Below are positions 32,304-43,095 of a DNA stretch of 64,000 bases, one piece after another; the first letter of the stretch is position 1, and each line of letters starts with the position of its first letter. Position numbers and translations under genes: made by a program. The stretch lies in assembly GCA_949126835.1 (NCBI GenBank), contig OX421506.1, positions 19,221,215-19,285,214 of the forward strand. The letters run 5' to 3'. Under the pieces are notes generated by a model, which did no database searches, was not told where the DNA came from, and was given only the letters and a program-made list of their open reading frames with translations. Origin of the DNA: Anisus vortex. Its lineage: Eukaryota > Mollusca > Gastropoda > Planorbidae.

Positions 32304-32990
32304 GATAAGGGATACAAAGGTCAAATAGTCTTCTTTGGGTTGAATTTTTGAGCAGTGTATCGGTACTCTATGCCGGAGACAGCGTGTTCACTAGCTTATG
32401 GGTCCGAAAAGGTTTCAAAGACATTTGTGTGAACATAATGCATAAACGCTTATTATTTTTGTTGTAGTTTTTGTATATAACAGCATGTCGCAGATCTTGC
32501 GCCAATTTATTTTAAAAGGATCAATCGCGTTGGAGCGGCATGGGGGGCCGTTGGAAGTTGGAATGATGGACTTCCGTCTGAGGAGTCGTGGGGCTCCCTG
32601 GGCCGCCACCAGATTATGGACGAAACCAGAAAAACGAACCAAGAGACTAAAACCTTATTCCTAACCCATTTGATTATTATTTTTTGTTTATTTGCTGGTG
32701 GAAAGAAAATGTTTCCCTGCTTGTAACAAAACTACAAAAGGTAACACACATACACACATATACACACATAGAGAAACACACGTGCACACACACAAACACA
32801 ACACACACACAGATACAAGTGTACGACCCTCAGACTTGTCTCCCTCACAAAGCTTTCTTTATGAAATCCGTGGCGGTAATGCGTGTAATAAGTGCAGCGT
32901 CATGTGGCCGTTGTGCGGTGGCCCCGAGTGATACGAATTAGTTACGGGCTAAATATGTAAATGTAGGGGACGCCCGAGAGTGTGTTTATT
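32304..32990. other. No gene seen; CA microsatellite
   Basis: (CA)n-type repeat at 32742-32815. The other short ORFs show no family resemblance. Confidence 0.5.
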
Positions 32991-33104
32991 TCTTCAAAAA
33001 TTGCTATATTTATGTTGTGTGTTTTCAAAAGTGTTATATTTATGTTGTGTGTCTTCAAAATTGTTATATCAATGTTAAGTGCCGTCAAAATTGTTATGCT
33101 TATG
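32991..33104. repeat. 30-bp minisatellite, ~3.8 copies
   Basis: Units of TTCAAAATTGTTATATTTAT + GTTGTGTGTC with drift. The array is interrupted by the MITE at 33105. Confidence 0.8.
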
Positions 33105-33291
33105 CAGTGCCGTTGCTAGGGATTTGTAGGACCGTGGGCTTGGCCTCTTTAGGGGACCCTGCATTTTGACATTCGACATTATGACATGAGAAAAAACTAT
33201 TCGGACACTCCTTTGGGGGCCCCCCTGAAGTAGGGGCCCGGGGGGACTATCGAATTCGGACCACACTACCCCTCCCCTAGCTACGCCACTG
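33105..33291. mobile_element. hAT-type MITE with CAGTGxCGTxGCTAGGG termini
   Basis: Ends CAGTGCCGTTGCTAGGG and CCCTAGCTACGCCACTG form an imperfect inverted repeat. Flanks TGCTTATG (33097-33104) and TGTTTATG (33292-33299) match at 7 of 8. CAGTGGCGTAGCTAGGG is a common animal MITE terminus. There is no coding capacity. Confidence 0.75.
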
Positions 33292-33784
33292 TGTTTATGT
33301 TATATTAATAGTGTGGAGCCTCAAACCAGTTATATGACACATATAGACTTGTATATGCGTTTTTAAATGTTAATCGGTCATGAAATACAAGGATGAAAAT
33401 AACCGAGTGTGTTAAAAAATATTAGGAAACGCATAAAATAGCACATGATTCGGCAACCTAAGGCACGCGTGCCAAACTTGGCATTCAGAGCGATTTTCAA
33501 TGGCACGCGAGAGACCTCCAACCGGAACATTTTCCGGTTCTGAATGATGCAAAATGACTTGAAGCCGATGTTCCTGAGCGACACATTTCAGTGAGTTGAG
33601 CATTTACAAGGACCACTAGAATGGAATTACATTGAAACTGGACATAGAGACTATCTTGCCGTGAAATCATAACATTTAACTTCATGTACATCCCTATATT
33701 TAGGCATATATTAAGATAGATAGTTGGATTTTTTTACAAGTACATCTAAGCACTCAAAGCGGAGCTTTCTAATCAAAGGCAAGA

Positions 33785-34150
33785 CGTTCAAATTGATTGA
33801 CTCATTTATTCATACCACATCAAGCCTAGCTGGTTTGATATTATTAAAACCTTCGTACATGTAGATCTTTTTTTAAGTAAAGGAATATTGGCGATTTTAA
33901 AAGTTCAATTTTAAACATTTAAAAAATGGGCCACCAAATGTGCCATTTGCGGAAAAAGTCTGGTAGTAAGCTGCTGAGGAAAATCCCTGCTATTCTCAAC
34001 TGCTAGGCATTCGCTCTTTTACTTTTAGCTTTTGGTTCAACTTACACTTGTGAACAGATTTTATCGCACATTAAAACTGTTTTAAACATTTAAAGAGGTC
34101 ACTTACACTTGACCTCTCATTAATCGATACAGACTAATTACATTTAAAAT
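33785..34150 (+). pseudogene. hAT transposase C-terminal fragment, degenerate
   Basis: At 34027-34080 the plus strand reads FGSTYTCEQILSHIKT, close to the FGSTYxCEQxFSxMKxxKS motif near the C-terminus of hAT-superfamily transposases (the dimerisation region). It is followed in the same area by RSLTLDLSLIDTD and a stop, corresponding to the usual RS.LTD.hL end. The upstream stretch (CTAGCTGGTTTGATATTA, then GATTTTAAAAGTTCAATT) is shared with 63.8-64.0 kb. Frames are broken and the catalytic N-terminal portions are not visible. Confidence 0.65.
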
Positions 34151-35042
34151 AGTTTTTATGCTCATCTTCTTTAATGAAACATAAATATAAGTAATTCTAA
34201 AACAAATTTATTTGTATTATTAATTTAATAAATATAAGAGACTTATTTAATAGCACTATATTATGTAATTTCTGTAATTATTGATGTTTAAAATATAAAC
34301 GCCTTTAATGGACAAACAATTCATGCAGAAAATATTTATTTACAACAGTTTAACGTAAATTATTTTAATCCTTTAATAATTAAATCTTGTTATGAATACC
34401 TTAATGTTTGATTCATATAAAGAAATAATAATTAGTCAGTAATATTTATTATATTACAAAAACTTTGCTGGCATCACTATTGAATAAAATGTGGAAACAT
34501 TTTTTTTTAATTAAAGGGAGATCATTAACCCGTTTTATTTGACCTAATATTTCGTGTTTTTTTTTTAATAAAAAATAAATGGCTTACAATTTATAACTTT
34601 GACATGATCAAACTGTAAAAAAAATATTTTAAAATTATATCAATAACCTATAATACGACTAAAGAACCTATAATAATATGTATATTTTTAAACATTACAT
34701 TAACTACCCAGTTTGTATAATTACTACGTATCTATTCCGCTTGACTTATTCGCTAGCTATAAGTAATAAGATAGATGCAAAAATATATTATTTTTCAGCA
34801 AAACCGTATATGACTAAAGTATTTATATGTATGTTTTCAAACATTACATTAACGAACCAGTTTGTATGATTACTTCGTATCTATTCCGCTCAACGATAAT
34901 AACCCGCAATAGTGGCATCTGATACACATTAAAGTAGGCCCCCTTACATCATCTCAGTTAAACTGAGATCAAAATATAAGTAACATTTGCATTTGTTAGA
35001 TCCTCAATTTGACTAACAAATGATAATGTTAAGAGTTTAGAC
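34151..35042. other. AT-rich interior of the hAT element
   Basis: No readable coding sequence. A direct repeat (AAACATTACATTAAC, then CCAGTTTGTATAATTACTACGT) occurs at about 34690-34735 and 34840-34880, ~150 bp apart. Confidence 0.4.
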
Positions 35043-35382
35043 CAGGGGTCGGGAACCTTTTTGTCTTAGAGAGCCATGGACACCACATATATTGAAAAGT
35101 AATTCTTTGAGAGCCATACATTATGCTTAAAACTGAAAATTCAAGTAAATGTGTGCATTTTGTGTAATTTCAACACTAAAACTACTAAAAGTACAATATT
35201 TATGTCTCTGAATTCTTCTGATGCTGAGCTGCAGTAGACTTTAGTTCATTTGTAGAATGAAATATTGATATGCAATTAATATGTAGATCAAAAAGTCTAA
35301 AAAAAACATTTTTTTTAATAATCGAACATTTGTTTGCGAGCAAGATGCAACCATTAAAAGAGCCATGGGTTCCCGACCCTTG
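35043..35382. mobile_element. Second-family hAT MITE with perfect 8-bp TSD, nested
   Basis: A 340-bp element with termini CAGGGGTCGGGAACCTTTTT and GGTTCCCGACCCTTG and internal GAGAGCCATGGACACC / AAGAGCCATGG subterminal repeats. It is flanked by GTTTAGAC at 35035-35042 and 35383-35390. Its perfect duplication inside a decayed host makes it the later insertion. Confidence 0.9.
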
Positions 35383-35688
35383 GTTTAGACAATAAATTCC
35401 TTAAATGTGAAGTTAGTAATAAATTATTGTTTGGTGTAAATGAAAATAAAAAGGATGATAATCACAAACACGTTAATTTTGTATTAAATATAAAATGATT
35501 TGACGATTTTTCTCTATAAATCCCCATTTTTTTTGGAATTAAATTTTATTATTCTATAAAAAATATTTTTAAAAAGTATAATAGAGCAGATTGACTTTTA
35601 GATTGTTGGCACGCTGAATGGTTTAAAAATCCTAGTTTGGCACACTGTTAGCAAAAGGTTGCCCCCCCCCCCCCCACCTGATATAGCA

Positions 35689-36389
35689 CATTAATGTCCA
35701 AAATGCATTGAATGAACTATGAACATTACAACAGATTTAAAGGCTTCAAGCATTGCATTTTTGTTTATCTTACGTTGTTGTCTATCAGTAGTCGAGTTGA
35801 AGGTCTGGCTGGAACCAATGGCATTTTCAGGAGATTTCTGAACTGATGATATTTTGATGAGAGGTTTGTGTATAATATATGAGAATTAGTTCCAGGAGGA
35901 ACTTGAAATGTTATAAAGTGTCAAGGACACAATGTGTGTATATGTGTGAATGTATGTATGTCTGTAAGTGAGTGTAAAACCTGGGGGGGGGGGGCGGTAT
36001 GAGATTGAAGATTACTGAGACAACTTCAACTCCTTCACTATGCGGTCGTCATTCACTGGAGAGGTCAGTTAAGGGTCAAGGTGAAGAAAAAAAAACGAGA
36101 AGGATGGACGGGTCAAGTTTGGAAAATAAATAAACCCTCTGGACAAATAATTATTTGCGTGTGTGTGTGTGTGTGGTTGTGAGGGATGGGAGGTATTTGG
36201 GAGGGGGAGGGATGTAGAGATATTGGAGGAGGATGAAGGAGTGAAAACTGCAGGAATGTGAGGAAAAGACTAACAAAGTGACAATGTCAGGCTAGAATAG
36301 GGAATCACAACTAATGCATTAACGAGATCAATGGGATACACATCGGACAGGATGTATGCAATGTGTAGTATCATTCATTTTTATATTCA
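35689..36389. other. No gene seen; G and GT tracts
   Basis: G11 at 35984-35994 and (GT)n at 36158-36174. Confidence 0.5.
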
Positions 36390-36397
36390 TTCAGAAC

Positions 36398-36595
36398 TAG
36401 AGGCCGATTTAAACCATATTTTTGGTTTCGGCCGAAACCGAAACCATACCGAAAGTTATACATTTACTTTCTGCCGAAACCGACGCCGAAACCGAACGGT
36501 TCTATACACCTTCAGCCAAAACCAAAACTTCACTGAAAAGAGGCAATAGGCCTCTTTCGGCGCCGAAACGGAAACAGAATTTCGGTCGACCTCAT
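36398..36595. mobile_element. MITE rich in GGTTTCGGCCGAAACC repeats
   Basis: Ends TAGAGGCCGATTT and TTTCGGTCGACCTCAT are roughly inverted. Flanks TTCAGAAC (36390-36397) and ATCAGAAC (36596-36603) match at 7 of 8, pointing to a hAT-type element. The interior is built of (CCGAAACCGAAA) motifs in both orientations. The two ORFs reading NRNHTES/ETETIPK are repeat-derived. Confidence 0.7.
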
Positions 36596-36714
36596 ATCAG
36601 AACATTGAGCTTCCCACACCACTAAATCACCAAATGACCCAATCATCAACAACGTCATCTCACTTTTTTTGCCACTAGTCTAGTTTCAACTGCACGAAGT
36701 TGGAAAGCTTGTGT

Positions 36715-36768
36715 TAACCCTTACAGTCCCGGGCGCGTGTATAGCGGAACTGAAGGCAACATAGGGTT
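36715..36768. other. TTAACCCT inverted ends, possible piggyBac-like remnant
   Basis: TTAACCCTTACAG and CATAGGGTTAA face each other across 54 bp. TTAA flanks with CCCT termini are typical of piggyBac-type elements, but the segment is very short. Confidence 0.3.
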
Positions 36769-36844
36769 AAAAAAAATGTACAGCGAAGAAAGACGAGTCC
36801 AAGGGCATCGAAACCAAATCGGCGCAGAACACTAGGACCACACA

Positions 36845-37115
36845 TTTCTTGAGCTCTAGAAGTAAACCTGTGTGGCAGTGGTCCCATATTTAATAAATAT
36901 GAGGCCCACAGTCTTAAAAGGTGGACTTTGTGAAACAGTGGTTTTTTGTTTGAATATGAGGCCACAGAGTTCTATAGGTGGGCTTGTGTGGCAGTGGTCC
37001 TATGTTTAAATATATGGTCCACAGACTTTTACGGTGGACTAGTGAATAATATTATCACTAAGTTTAAATATGAATTCCATATACTCCAGTTATGGTCTTG
37101 AGTAGCAGTGGTCCT
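36845..37115. repeat. Diverged ~60-bp tandem repeat, ~4.5 units
   Basis: Each unit carries GTGTGGCAGTGGTCCTATGT, TTAAATAT(G) and GGTCCACAG..TTTTA(C)GGTGG, with drift and small indels. Confidence 0.7.
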
Positions 37116-37905
37116 ATGTTAAAGTCGAAATATAGACTATGATAAAGAATGACACATAATGAATTGGATTTAATACAGAAAAAAAAAACAGTTAAAAATA
37201 TTTTAATGGATATGTTCTAAGTATTCTATAGGCCTACAGATATGAGGAAGAATTCATAAAATGTCTATTATAGCCTTGACCCGCCATCAGTCAAACTCTC
37301 CATCTCGTCCATTCCATCCGATTGCCACATTAAGGATATGACAGGGACTTGTAGTGACTCCCCTACCCACCCCTACTCCCCCTTCTTTTTCTTCCACATT
37401 CAGCGACTTCCTTACGTTGCTGGGGCCAACTTTTAAAAAAGCCCATCTAAATTCACTATCGGCTTAGGGGGAGACTTTTTCAAAGAAGATCCTATTTAAC
37501 TTTCTACTAAAACCACCACCACCCAGCCCCGCCCCCATACACTCTCAACCTTTCCTCACCCATGTCCTCTTGACATCCCTAACAGTTCTGAGGGCCATGC
37601 TCTGAAGGAAGAAAGAGAGACAGAAAGAAAGAGAGAGAGAGAGAGACGGGAAAAAGAGTAGGGGAGGGATTTAAAAACGATTACCTTAAACGCCTTAAAT
37701 CTTGGAAGAGTTATTGCCCCTGTCATCGGAAAGTTATTGAAGAAGAAGTCAGTGGTTTCTTAAGTCGTTTCCTTCCCTTTTTATTCTTCTCCTAAGTCGC
37801 CTCTTTCGTAACATAAAAAGAAAACCCCACTCACTACATTTTTTACTAGTAAATCTGCCCCAACACTAACAAGCTCAACACGGACCTATATCTTTAAAAA
37901 AAAAA
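37116..37905. other. No gene seen; GA run
   Basis: (GA)n at 37611-37648 and C-rich patches at 37360-37380 and 37510-37540. TAGGCCTA at 37229. Confidence 0.5.
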
Positions 37906-37909
37906 GTAA

Positions 37910-38060
37910 TTTTAAAGTAGGTCACTTTTAATCTAGGTCATTGTTCTGAAAGTAGGTCATTGTTTTAGAACTAGGTCGTTGTTGTAATAAAGGTGATCAT
38001 TGTTTTAAAAGTAGGAGTAGGTCTTTGTTTATTATGTATGTTATCTTTTTAGAGTAGGTC
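37910..38060. repeat. Degenerate ~28-bp AGTAGGTCATTGTTTT repeat
   Basis: Five or so diverged units of GTAGGTCATTGTTTTAAAA. Confidence 0.65.
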
Positions 38061-38283
38061 AAGATAGTATTTGTTGTTGTTTTTTATATGTATAGTTTCG
38101 GTAAAAAGGGCAATTTTTGTGTGAATAGGCCTGCAATCATGACGGTGAAAAGTAAAAAGTGGCCTCAAATAAAAAACCTTTAATCTAAATCCATTTCTGC
38201 TGCTTTCAAACAAAAGGGAAATAGGATTTTGCTTTGATTAGTAAAATTTAACTGAGCTTTTAAAGTAAATCCAGGAATAACTA

Positions 38284-38337
38284 CACACACACAGACACAG
38301 ACAGACACACAAACACAGACAGACACACACACACACA
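38284..38337. repeat. CA/CAGA microsatellite
   Basis: (CA)n with CAGACA interruptions. Confidence 0.85.
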
Positions 38338-38451
38338 GAACTGAGTTTAAAATATAAAGGAAACAGTACAAAGTGAGATATAGAAATAAAATAAACACTT
38401 TACTTATTCCAAATACAAGGTCAATTGTATAAAAAGTCTTTCTTCCCAAGT

Positions 38452-38870
38452 GGAATATGAGCATGGAATATGGGCATGGAATATGGGCATGGAATATGGG
38501 CATGGAATATGGGCATGGAATATGGGCATGGATTAGGGCATGGAATATGGGCATGGATTAGGGGCATGGAATAGAGGCATGGAATATGGGCATGGAATAT
38601 GGGCATGGAATATGGGCATGGAATATGGGCATGGAATATGGGCATGGAATATGGGCATGGAATATGGGCATGGAATATGGGCATGGAATATGGGCATGGA
38701 ATATGGGCATGGAATATGGGCATGGAATATGGGCATGGAATATGGGCATGGAATATGGGCATGGAATATGGGCATGGAATAGGGGCATGGAATAGGTGCA
38801 TGGAATATGGGCATGGAATATGGGCATGGAATATGAGCATGGAATATGAGCATGGAATAGGGGCATGGAA
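38452..38870. repeat. 13-bp GGAATATGGGCAT array, ~32 copies
   Basis: Nearly uniform, with variants clustered at both ends (ATGAGC, TTAGGGC, ATAGGGGC). Because 13 is not divisible by three, every frame cycles through it; long ORFs on both strands (MEYGHGIWAWN; HAHIPCPYSMP) are artefacts. Confidence 0.95.
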
Positions 38871-38872
38871 AG

Positions 38873-39154
38873 GGTCTGCCTGAATATATCAGGATAACCA
38901 AGAACAAAACATCTTTTTAAAACTCTAATCCAAATTGTTATATGCGTATAGCATGTTTAAATAGTGTTTATATTTTATTCAGAATGTTTCAAGAATTCAT
39001 TTAGGGGTTATTTATGCATAATTAACTATGGAGTAGAAATTATTTGGCCCCACTAATGAATGGTGTAACCGAATCCATACAGCTCTGGCAAGCATCTGCC
39101 AATCTTAAGGAAATATAATTGTTTTAAATGTGTCTATGCATTATTTGTAATGGA
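38873..39154. other. No gene seen
   Basis: AT-rich spacer. Confidence 0.45.
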
Positions 39155-39248
39155 ATATCTTATCTTATACATTACAGACGCTTATTCTATAAAGAAAACT
39201 ATTTCGTGCTACGCTCATCCGTAATCTAAGTCTTGCATTTCTATTAGT
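39155..39248 (-). mobile_element. LINE 3' tail
   Basis: Plus strand TCTTATCTTATACATTACAG, ACGCTTATTCTATAAAG and CTACGCTCATCCGTAATCTAAG is the reversed tail seen at 18.16 kb. No readable RT codons remain. Confidence 0.6.
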
Positions 39249-39711
39249 GTTTAAAAGAAGATATATCTGTTATTGGATTCAGAGGAGTTGTATTCGTTAA
39301 TGCAATATTGGGGTTCGTGTATGTGAAAGACTTAATACGATAATACACACACACACACTCAAAATGAGTATCAATATGTCGGAGAGAGAAGGTTGTGTCT
39401 GCTGGGCTCGTTAGTGGGTTCATAGCCTAGCGCTATTGGCCAGTGTCCACTCAAGAAAGATCTGTCACTCGATGGTTTCGCTCGGAGTTTGGAGAGTTTA
39501 GGAGCGGGTTGTAGTGTTTAGGTTTGCGGTCAAGAAGTGACCAAAAGCCAAAAAGCTAAACACTCAAGGCGGCGAGTGGCTGACTTTGTCACACAGTGGC
39601 TCTGTCACTATTGACCAACTGACAGACATGCCATTGACATAGCGACGCCACCTCCCTCCTAATGTACAGTGTGCTATTGGTTATATGTCAAGCTGATGGC
39701 AAAAAGGAGAT
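39249..39711. other. No gene seen
   Basis: CpG-containing unique sequence at 39390-39660. No ORF. Confidence 0.45.
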
Positions 39712-39810
39712 ATTATCTTATCTTATGTTTTACAGACGCTCCTTCTATAAAAAAGATTATTGCGTCCTACGCTCATACGTGGTCCGAGTCTAGTCTAGTT
39801 TATTAAAAGT
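39712..39810 (-). mobile_element. LINE 3' tail
   Basis: Plus strand TTATCTTATCTTATGTTTTA, CAGACGCTCCTTCTATAAAA, AGATTATTGCGTCCTACGCT: the cleanest copy of the LINE tail, ending in (TCTTA)n. Confidence 0.65.
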
Positions 39811-40049
39811 AAACTATAATTAAAGCAAATGGTAGTTATCAAATAAGTATTGGAAGTGGCTGAAGGTTTACAATGGAATTGTCACTATTATGGGCGAATA
39901 TAAAAAGTCCTTGCTGATCCACGCACAGCAGTAAAACAGTCACTAATAATAAGTGATAAGTATAAACGCGACTCCTTGGAAAGCATGGATTGGTATAAAC
40001 GAAAACGAAAGAAAATAAGTAACCCTATCAAACCAACTTGATCCAATAG

Positions 40050-40252
40050 CCTATGTGGCTACGGCATACTATGGGATTATGTGGCTAGCAAAATGCCTCC
40101 AAAATCCTTTTACTTATCGCCAACTAATGTCAGTTACCCATCCGCTGTTGGGTAGTCTCGGGGACGCATTCCTAGCCTTCACCAGGATTCAAACATCGGA
40201 ACTTTGGTACAAAAACCGAGAGCATAACCGCTAACGCAGCGGCGCCCTAATC
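40050..40252 (-). mobile_element. SINE-A copy, nearly complete
   Basis: Reversed features in order: GTGGCTACGGCATACTATGG, GATTATGTGGCTAGCAAAAT, CCAACTAATGTCAGTTACCC, GCCTTCACCAGGATTCAAAC (box B with one change), and a tRNA head ending AGCGGCGCCC. The 3' terminus is diverged. Confidence 0.7.
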
Positions 40253-41440
40253 AAGAGCACGCGTAGAGACAAGATTAATAGTGTAACAAAAATACTAGTA
40301 TTTGACAAAGTAAATTAAAACTTAACCACGAAATCCCCCCCCCCCCGGTCGTCGCGACAAGCTGGGTGGTGTGAATGAAATTAGTAGATTAGTGCAAGGG
40401 AAATGATTAACACGGTAATCACATAGAATTCGTGAAAACCAGGAGATTAAAAAAAACAACTATAAAAATCCAGTAATAGCTGCATCTTCTGGGCGACAGA
40501 CACAAGTAGGGACAACTAGACAATACAATCACCCAGAGTTAATTTACATACATATTTAGCATGTATATCGCCAACTGTTTCATATCTAATGCTTCCTCTT
40601 GCTATATGAGATAAGAAAAATATATATGTAAGTTCGAGTGTTGTTATTGTTTTTCATTTCAAGTACACTTTGTCACTTAAAATAACAACACTATGTTTAA
40701 TTGACTTCCTGTGAATGCTTAAGAAAATATTCAGTGATTGTTATAAACTGCAAATGGAATGCAAACTATACGCCTTATAGGTATGTTTATGAGATTATAT
40801 ATATATATAAGAATGTTAAATATATATAGTTTATTATAATAAGAAAGTCTGTGTAATCTATTGATGATTTTCAATTTTTTTTTGTGGTTGTAAGTCAGAA
40901 ATATGTGACATTAAGTAAAGTTTCGTTATATTGTTTAATTCTTTAACTATATTAAATATTATGGGCTCAGAATTTTTATGACTTGATTTGGCTGCTTTCG
41001 TCGTAATTATGTTTGTATGCAAAAAATCTCACAAAAGACACAATATATTTAAAACATATTTTAAAAATTGTCTTAAAACTGTGTTCCCTTTAGAATCTGG
41101 AAAGTTCTATGAAATACTCAGACGACAGTTATTTCGAAATCTTAAGACAAAAAAAATGTCTACTTCCACGGGGCAAAACATTGAAACGAGCTGAAATTGA
41201 CATATGAAATATGTACAGGCCTGTCTCGTCATCTTCCGATAGAGTCATACCTCAACCCTAAAGGAGAAGAAAACTTGCCCCAAGCGCCGTAGCACTAATA
41301 AAATATTCAAAAACATAATTTTAGTTCAAGTGAAATTTGTCCCGGACGAATTGTGTTTTTATATTTAGGGTTTTCTGAGTTTTTCTTGAAAATATAAAAC
41401 TTCAATTTTTCTTGTAAATGCAAATTTCCCGATGGTTTTC
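40253..41440. other. No gene seen; C11 tract
   Basis: C tract at 40337-40347. A 68-codon plus ORF at 40988-41194 (basic, Lys-rich) is not recognisable. Otherwise AT-rich. Confidence 0.45.
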
Positions 41441-41444
41441 TTTC

Positions 41445-41640
41445 ATCATACACAGCTCTGATGGGTACCTTATACTAGCTGCGGACAGTGAATACGGCTT
41501 GGCATTACGCGGGTCACACTTCATTTGCCCTATAAATCAATTTGGTCAGAAAGAGATGCTTCTTATTTTCCACTACTATCGGGTACCCATCAGAGCCGGG
41601 TGGAAACAAGGACGCCCACCAGACCCTGGAAAAAAGTCTT
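41445..41640. mobile_element. Two SINE-A fragments in inverted orientation
   Basis: Plus-strand fragment 41448-41560: CAGCTCTGATGGGTACC to CCTATAAATCAATTTGGTCA (the SINE-A 3' end). It is followed by a minus-strand fragment at 41578-41640: CGGGTACCCATCAGAGCCGGG, CCACCAGACCCTGG. GGTACCCATCAGAGC thus appears in both orientations ~110 bp apart. Confidence 0.6.
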
Positions 41641-42284
41641 AGCCGCTATCCCATTGTGCCTCATGAATTTGTGGCTATTGAAACATGAAACAAAAATGAC
41701 ATCTTTATTCAAACATGAAAATTTGTTCAATATAATCTGATCAACATTGCCTAGCTAATTTGAATTATTTAAAGACAGAAACGGTAATGAATTATCAATG
41801 CTCCAAACTAGATTTAACAGATTAATGATGTTTAAACGCCTCTATCATTAGCTCCTTCAGGCCCTGCCGATTCCCTCCCCAACCCCTTATGTTTTGTTTA
41901 TGGACTAACGCTTTCAGGAACATTAACTCCACCATGAGTACTGGTGGTGGCTTTTCTTTTATATTTTGTTTTAAGTTGGAGTTAACGCCCATTGCACATT
42001 GCGGTCAGAGAGATCTAAAAATAGGATGCGCGCGGTCAAGCGAGGCTAATACGCCAACTCGGGTTAGCTTTCTCTCTCTTTCCTTAGTCTTTCTTTCTAT
42101 CGTTCTTTCACTCAATTTGTCCCCCATTATTCTCATCTTCTTTTTGAAAAAAATAAAATCATTAGTTTTTCAAGAAACAGTGTGTAGGCCTCTATAGGCT
42201 ACTAGTTTCTTTTGTTTTTTGAAGTCTGCATAATAAATAATATACGTAGATCAAATAAACGTTGGGGTTTTATTATTCCCCACC
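41641..42284. other. No gene seen
   Basis: AT-rich; no supported ORF. Confidence 0.45.
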
Positions 42285-42287
42285 AAG

Positions 42288-42462
42288 AACTTCCCCCAAA
42301 AACCTTCATCAAAACCTTCACCAACAACCTACACCGAAAATCTACACCAAAACCCTCCGCCAAAAACCTTCACCAAAAACCTTCACCAAAAACCTCCACC
42401 ATCCAACTACACCAAAAATCTACACCAAAAACCTCCTCCAAGAACCTACACCAAAAACAACA
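42288..42462. repeat. 12-bp CCAAAAACCTTCA-type repeat
   Basis: Units of CACCAAAAACCT(T/C) with drift, read as (NLHQKPSPKT) in the 134-codon plus ORF at 42212-42616. The ORF's non-repetitive ends resemble nothing known. Confidence 0.8.
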
Positions 42463-42914
42463 AAATTTCATTAATGTGTTTACATCCTTAGATCTGAATC
42501 AGAAAGCCTTACTTGTCCCTAAAGAATATTATTTCTCATATAATTTCCTGGTTGCAGAGAATTTGGGAAACCTTAAAACACCACAGAGTAAAGATCTGTG
42601 GATTAAGTTAATCTAGCTTTAAGTTTTTGTAGAGATTCATTCCCCAGCCTTCAAATCTCTGCCGAAATCTTTGGTATTAATATGATTAGCTCTGGCCCAT
42701 AAATTGTAATAATATCTTTTAGGAATTGTAAATATGTGTTTTTGATGGCTCACATCTTTAAAATGTCTTCTTATTTAATTCATATATGTAGTTTTTGATT
42801 TATAACAACATGACTAAGTGCATATTTGCTTGTTTCTTTACGAAATAAAACAATAAGAACGCCATTGTATTGCTCCTTATGCAAGCGCAAATTTATGAAA
42901 ATTATATTTCTTCA
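42463..42914. other. No gene seen
   Basis: AT-rich. Confidence 0.45.
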
Positions 42915-43095
42915 CAAGTGTCATCGGGCCTGGAATGGGTTGCCCGAACAACCAACAGGTTAACATCATTTAAAAAACATTATCGAAATGGAAGACCATA
43001 CTCAAACCACGGCTAAGCGTAGGACGCAATGATCTTTTGTAGACCTTTAGAAAGAGCGTCTGTAACATATACGGTGCGATGAAATAAGATGTCTG
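42915..43095 (+). mobile_element. LINE 3' end: RT C-terminus plus tail
   Basis: Reads RAWNGLPEQPTG, then after a one-base frame change LTSFKKHYRNGRPYSNHG and a stop, then GCGTAGGACGCAATGATC...GAGCGTCTGTAAC. This copy shows the protein end directly: W-N-x-L-P followed by SFKKH is the usual finish of CR1/Jockey-like ORF2. It is 5' truncated. Confidence 0.7.

Larger units (their letters stand above)
33444..35680 (+). mobile_element. Decayed hAT transposon with transposase remnant and nested MITE
   Basis: The left end CATGATTCGGCAACCTAAGG and the right end GGTTGCC(C)nACCTG carry the H1 terminal sequences: left GGCACGCGTGCCAAACTTGG; right GTTGGCACGCTGAATGG, AATCCTAGTTTGGCACACTG. Flanks AAATAGCA (33436-33443) and ATATAGCA (35681-35688) match at 7 of 8, supporting one 2.24-kb insertion. 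Inside are transposase C-terminal codons (33785-34150) and a second hAT MITE (35043-35382). The rest is AT-rich and unreadable. The copy is inactive. The element at 63.67 kb has the opposite terminal type next to the same transposase segment, so an internal rearrangement is possible. Confidence 0.6.

Noticed and set aside
32415..32642. 75-codon minus-strand ORF as a protein fragment
   Set aside because: No recognised family and no flanking element; short enough to be chance.
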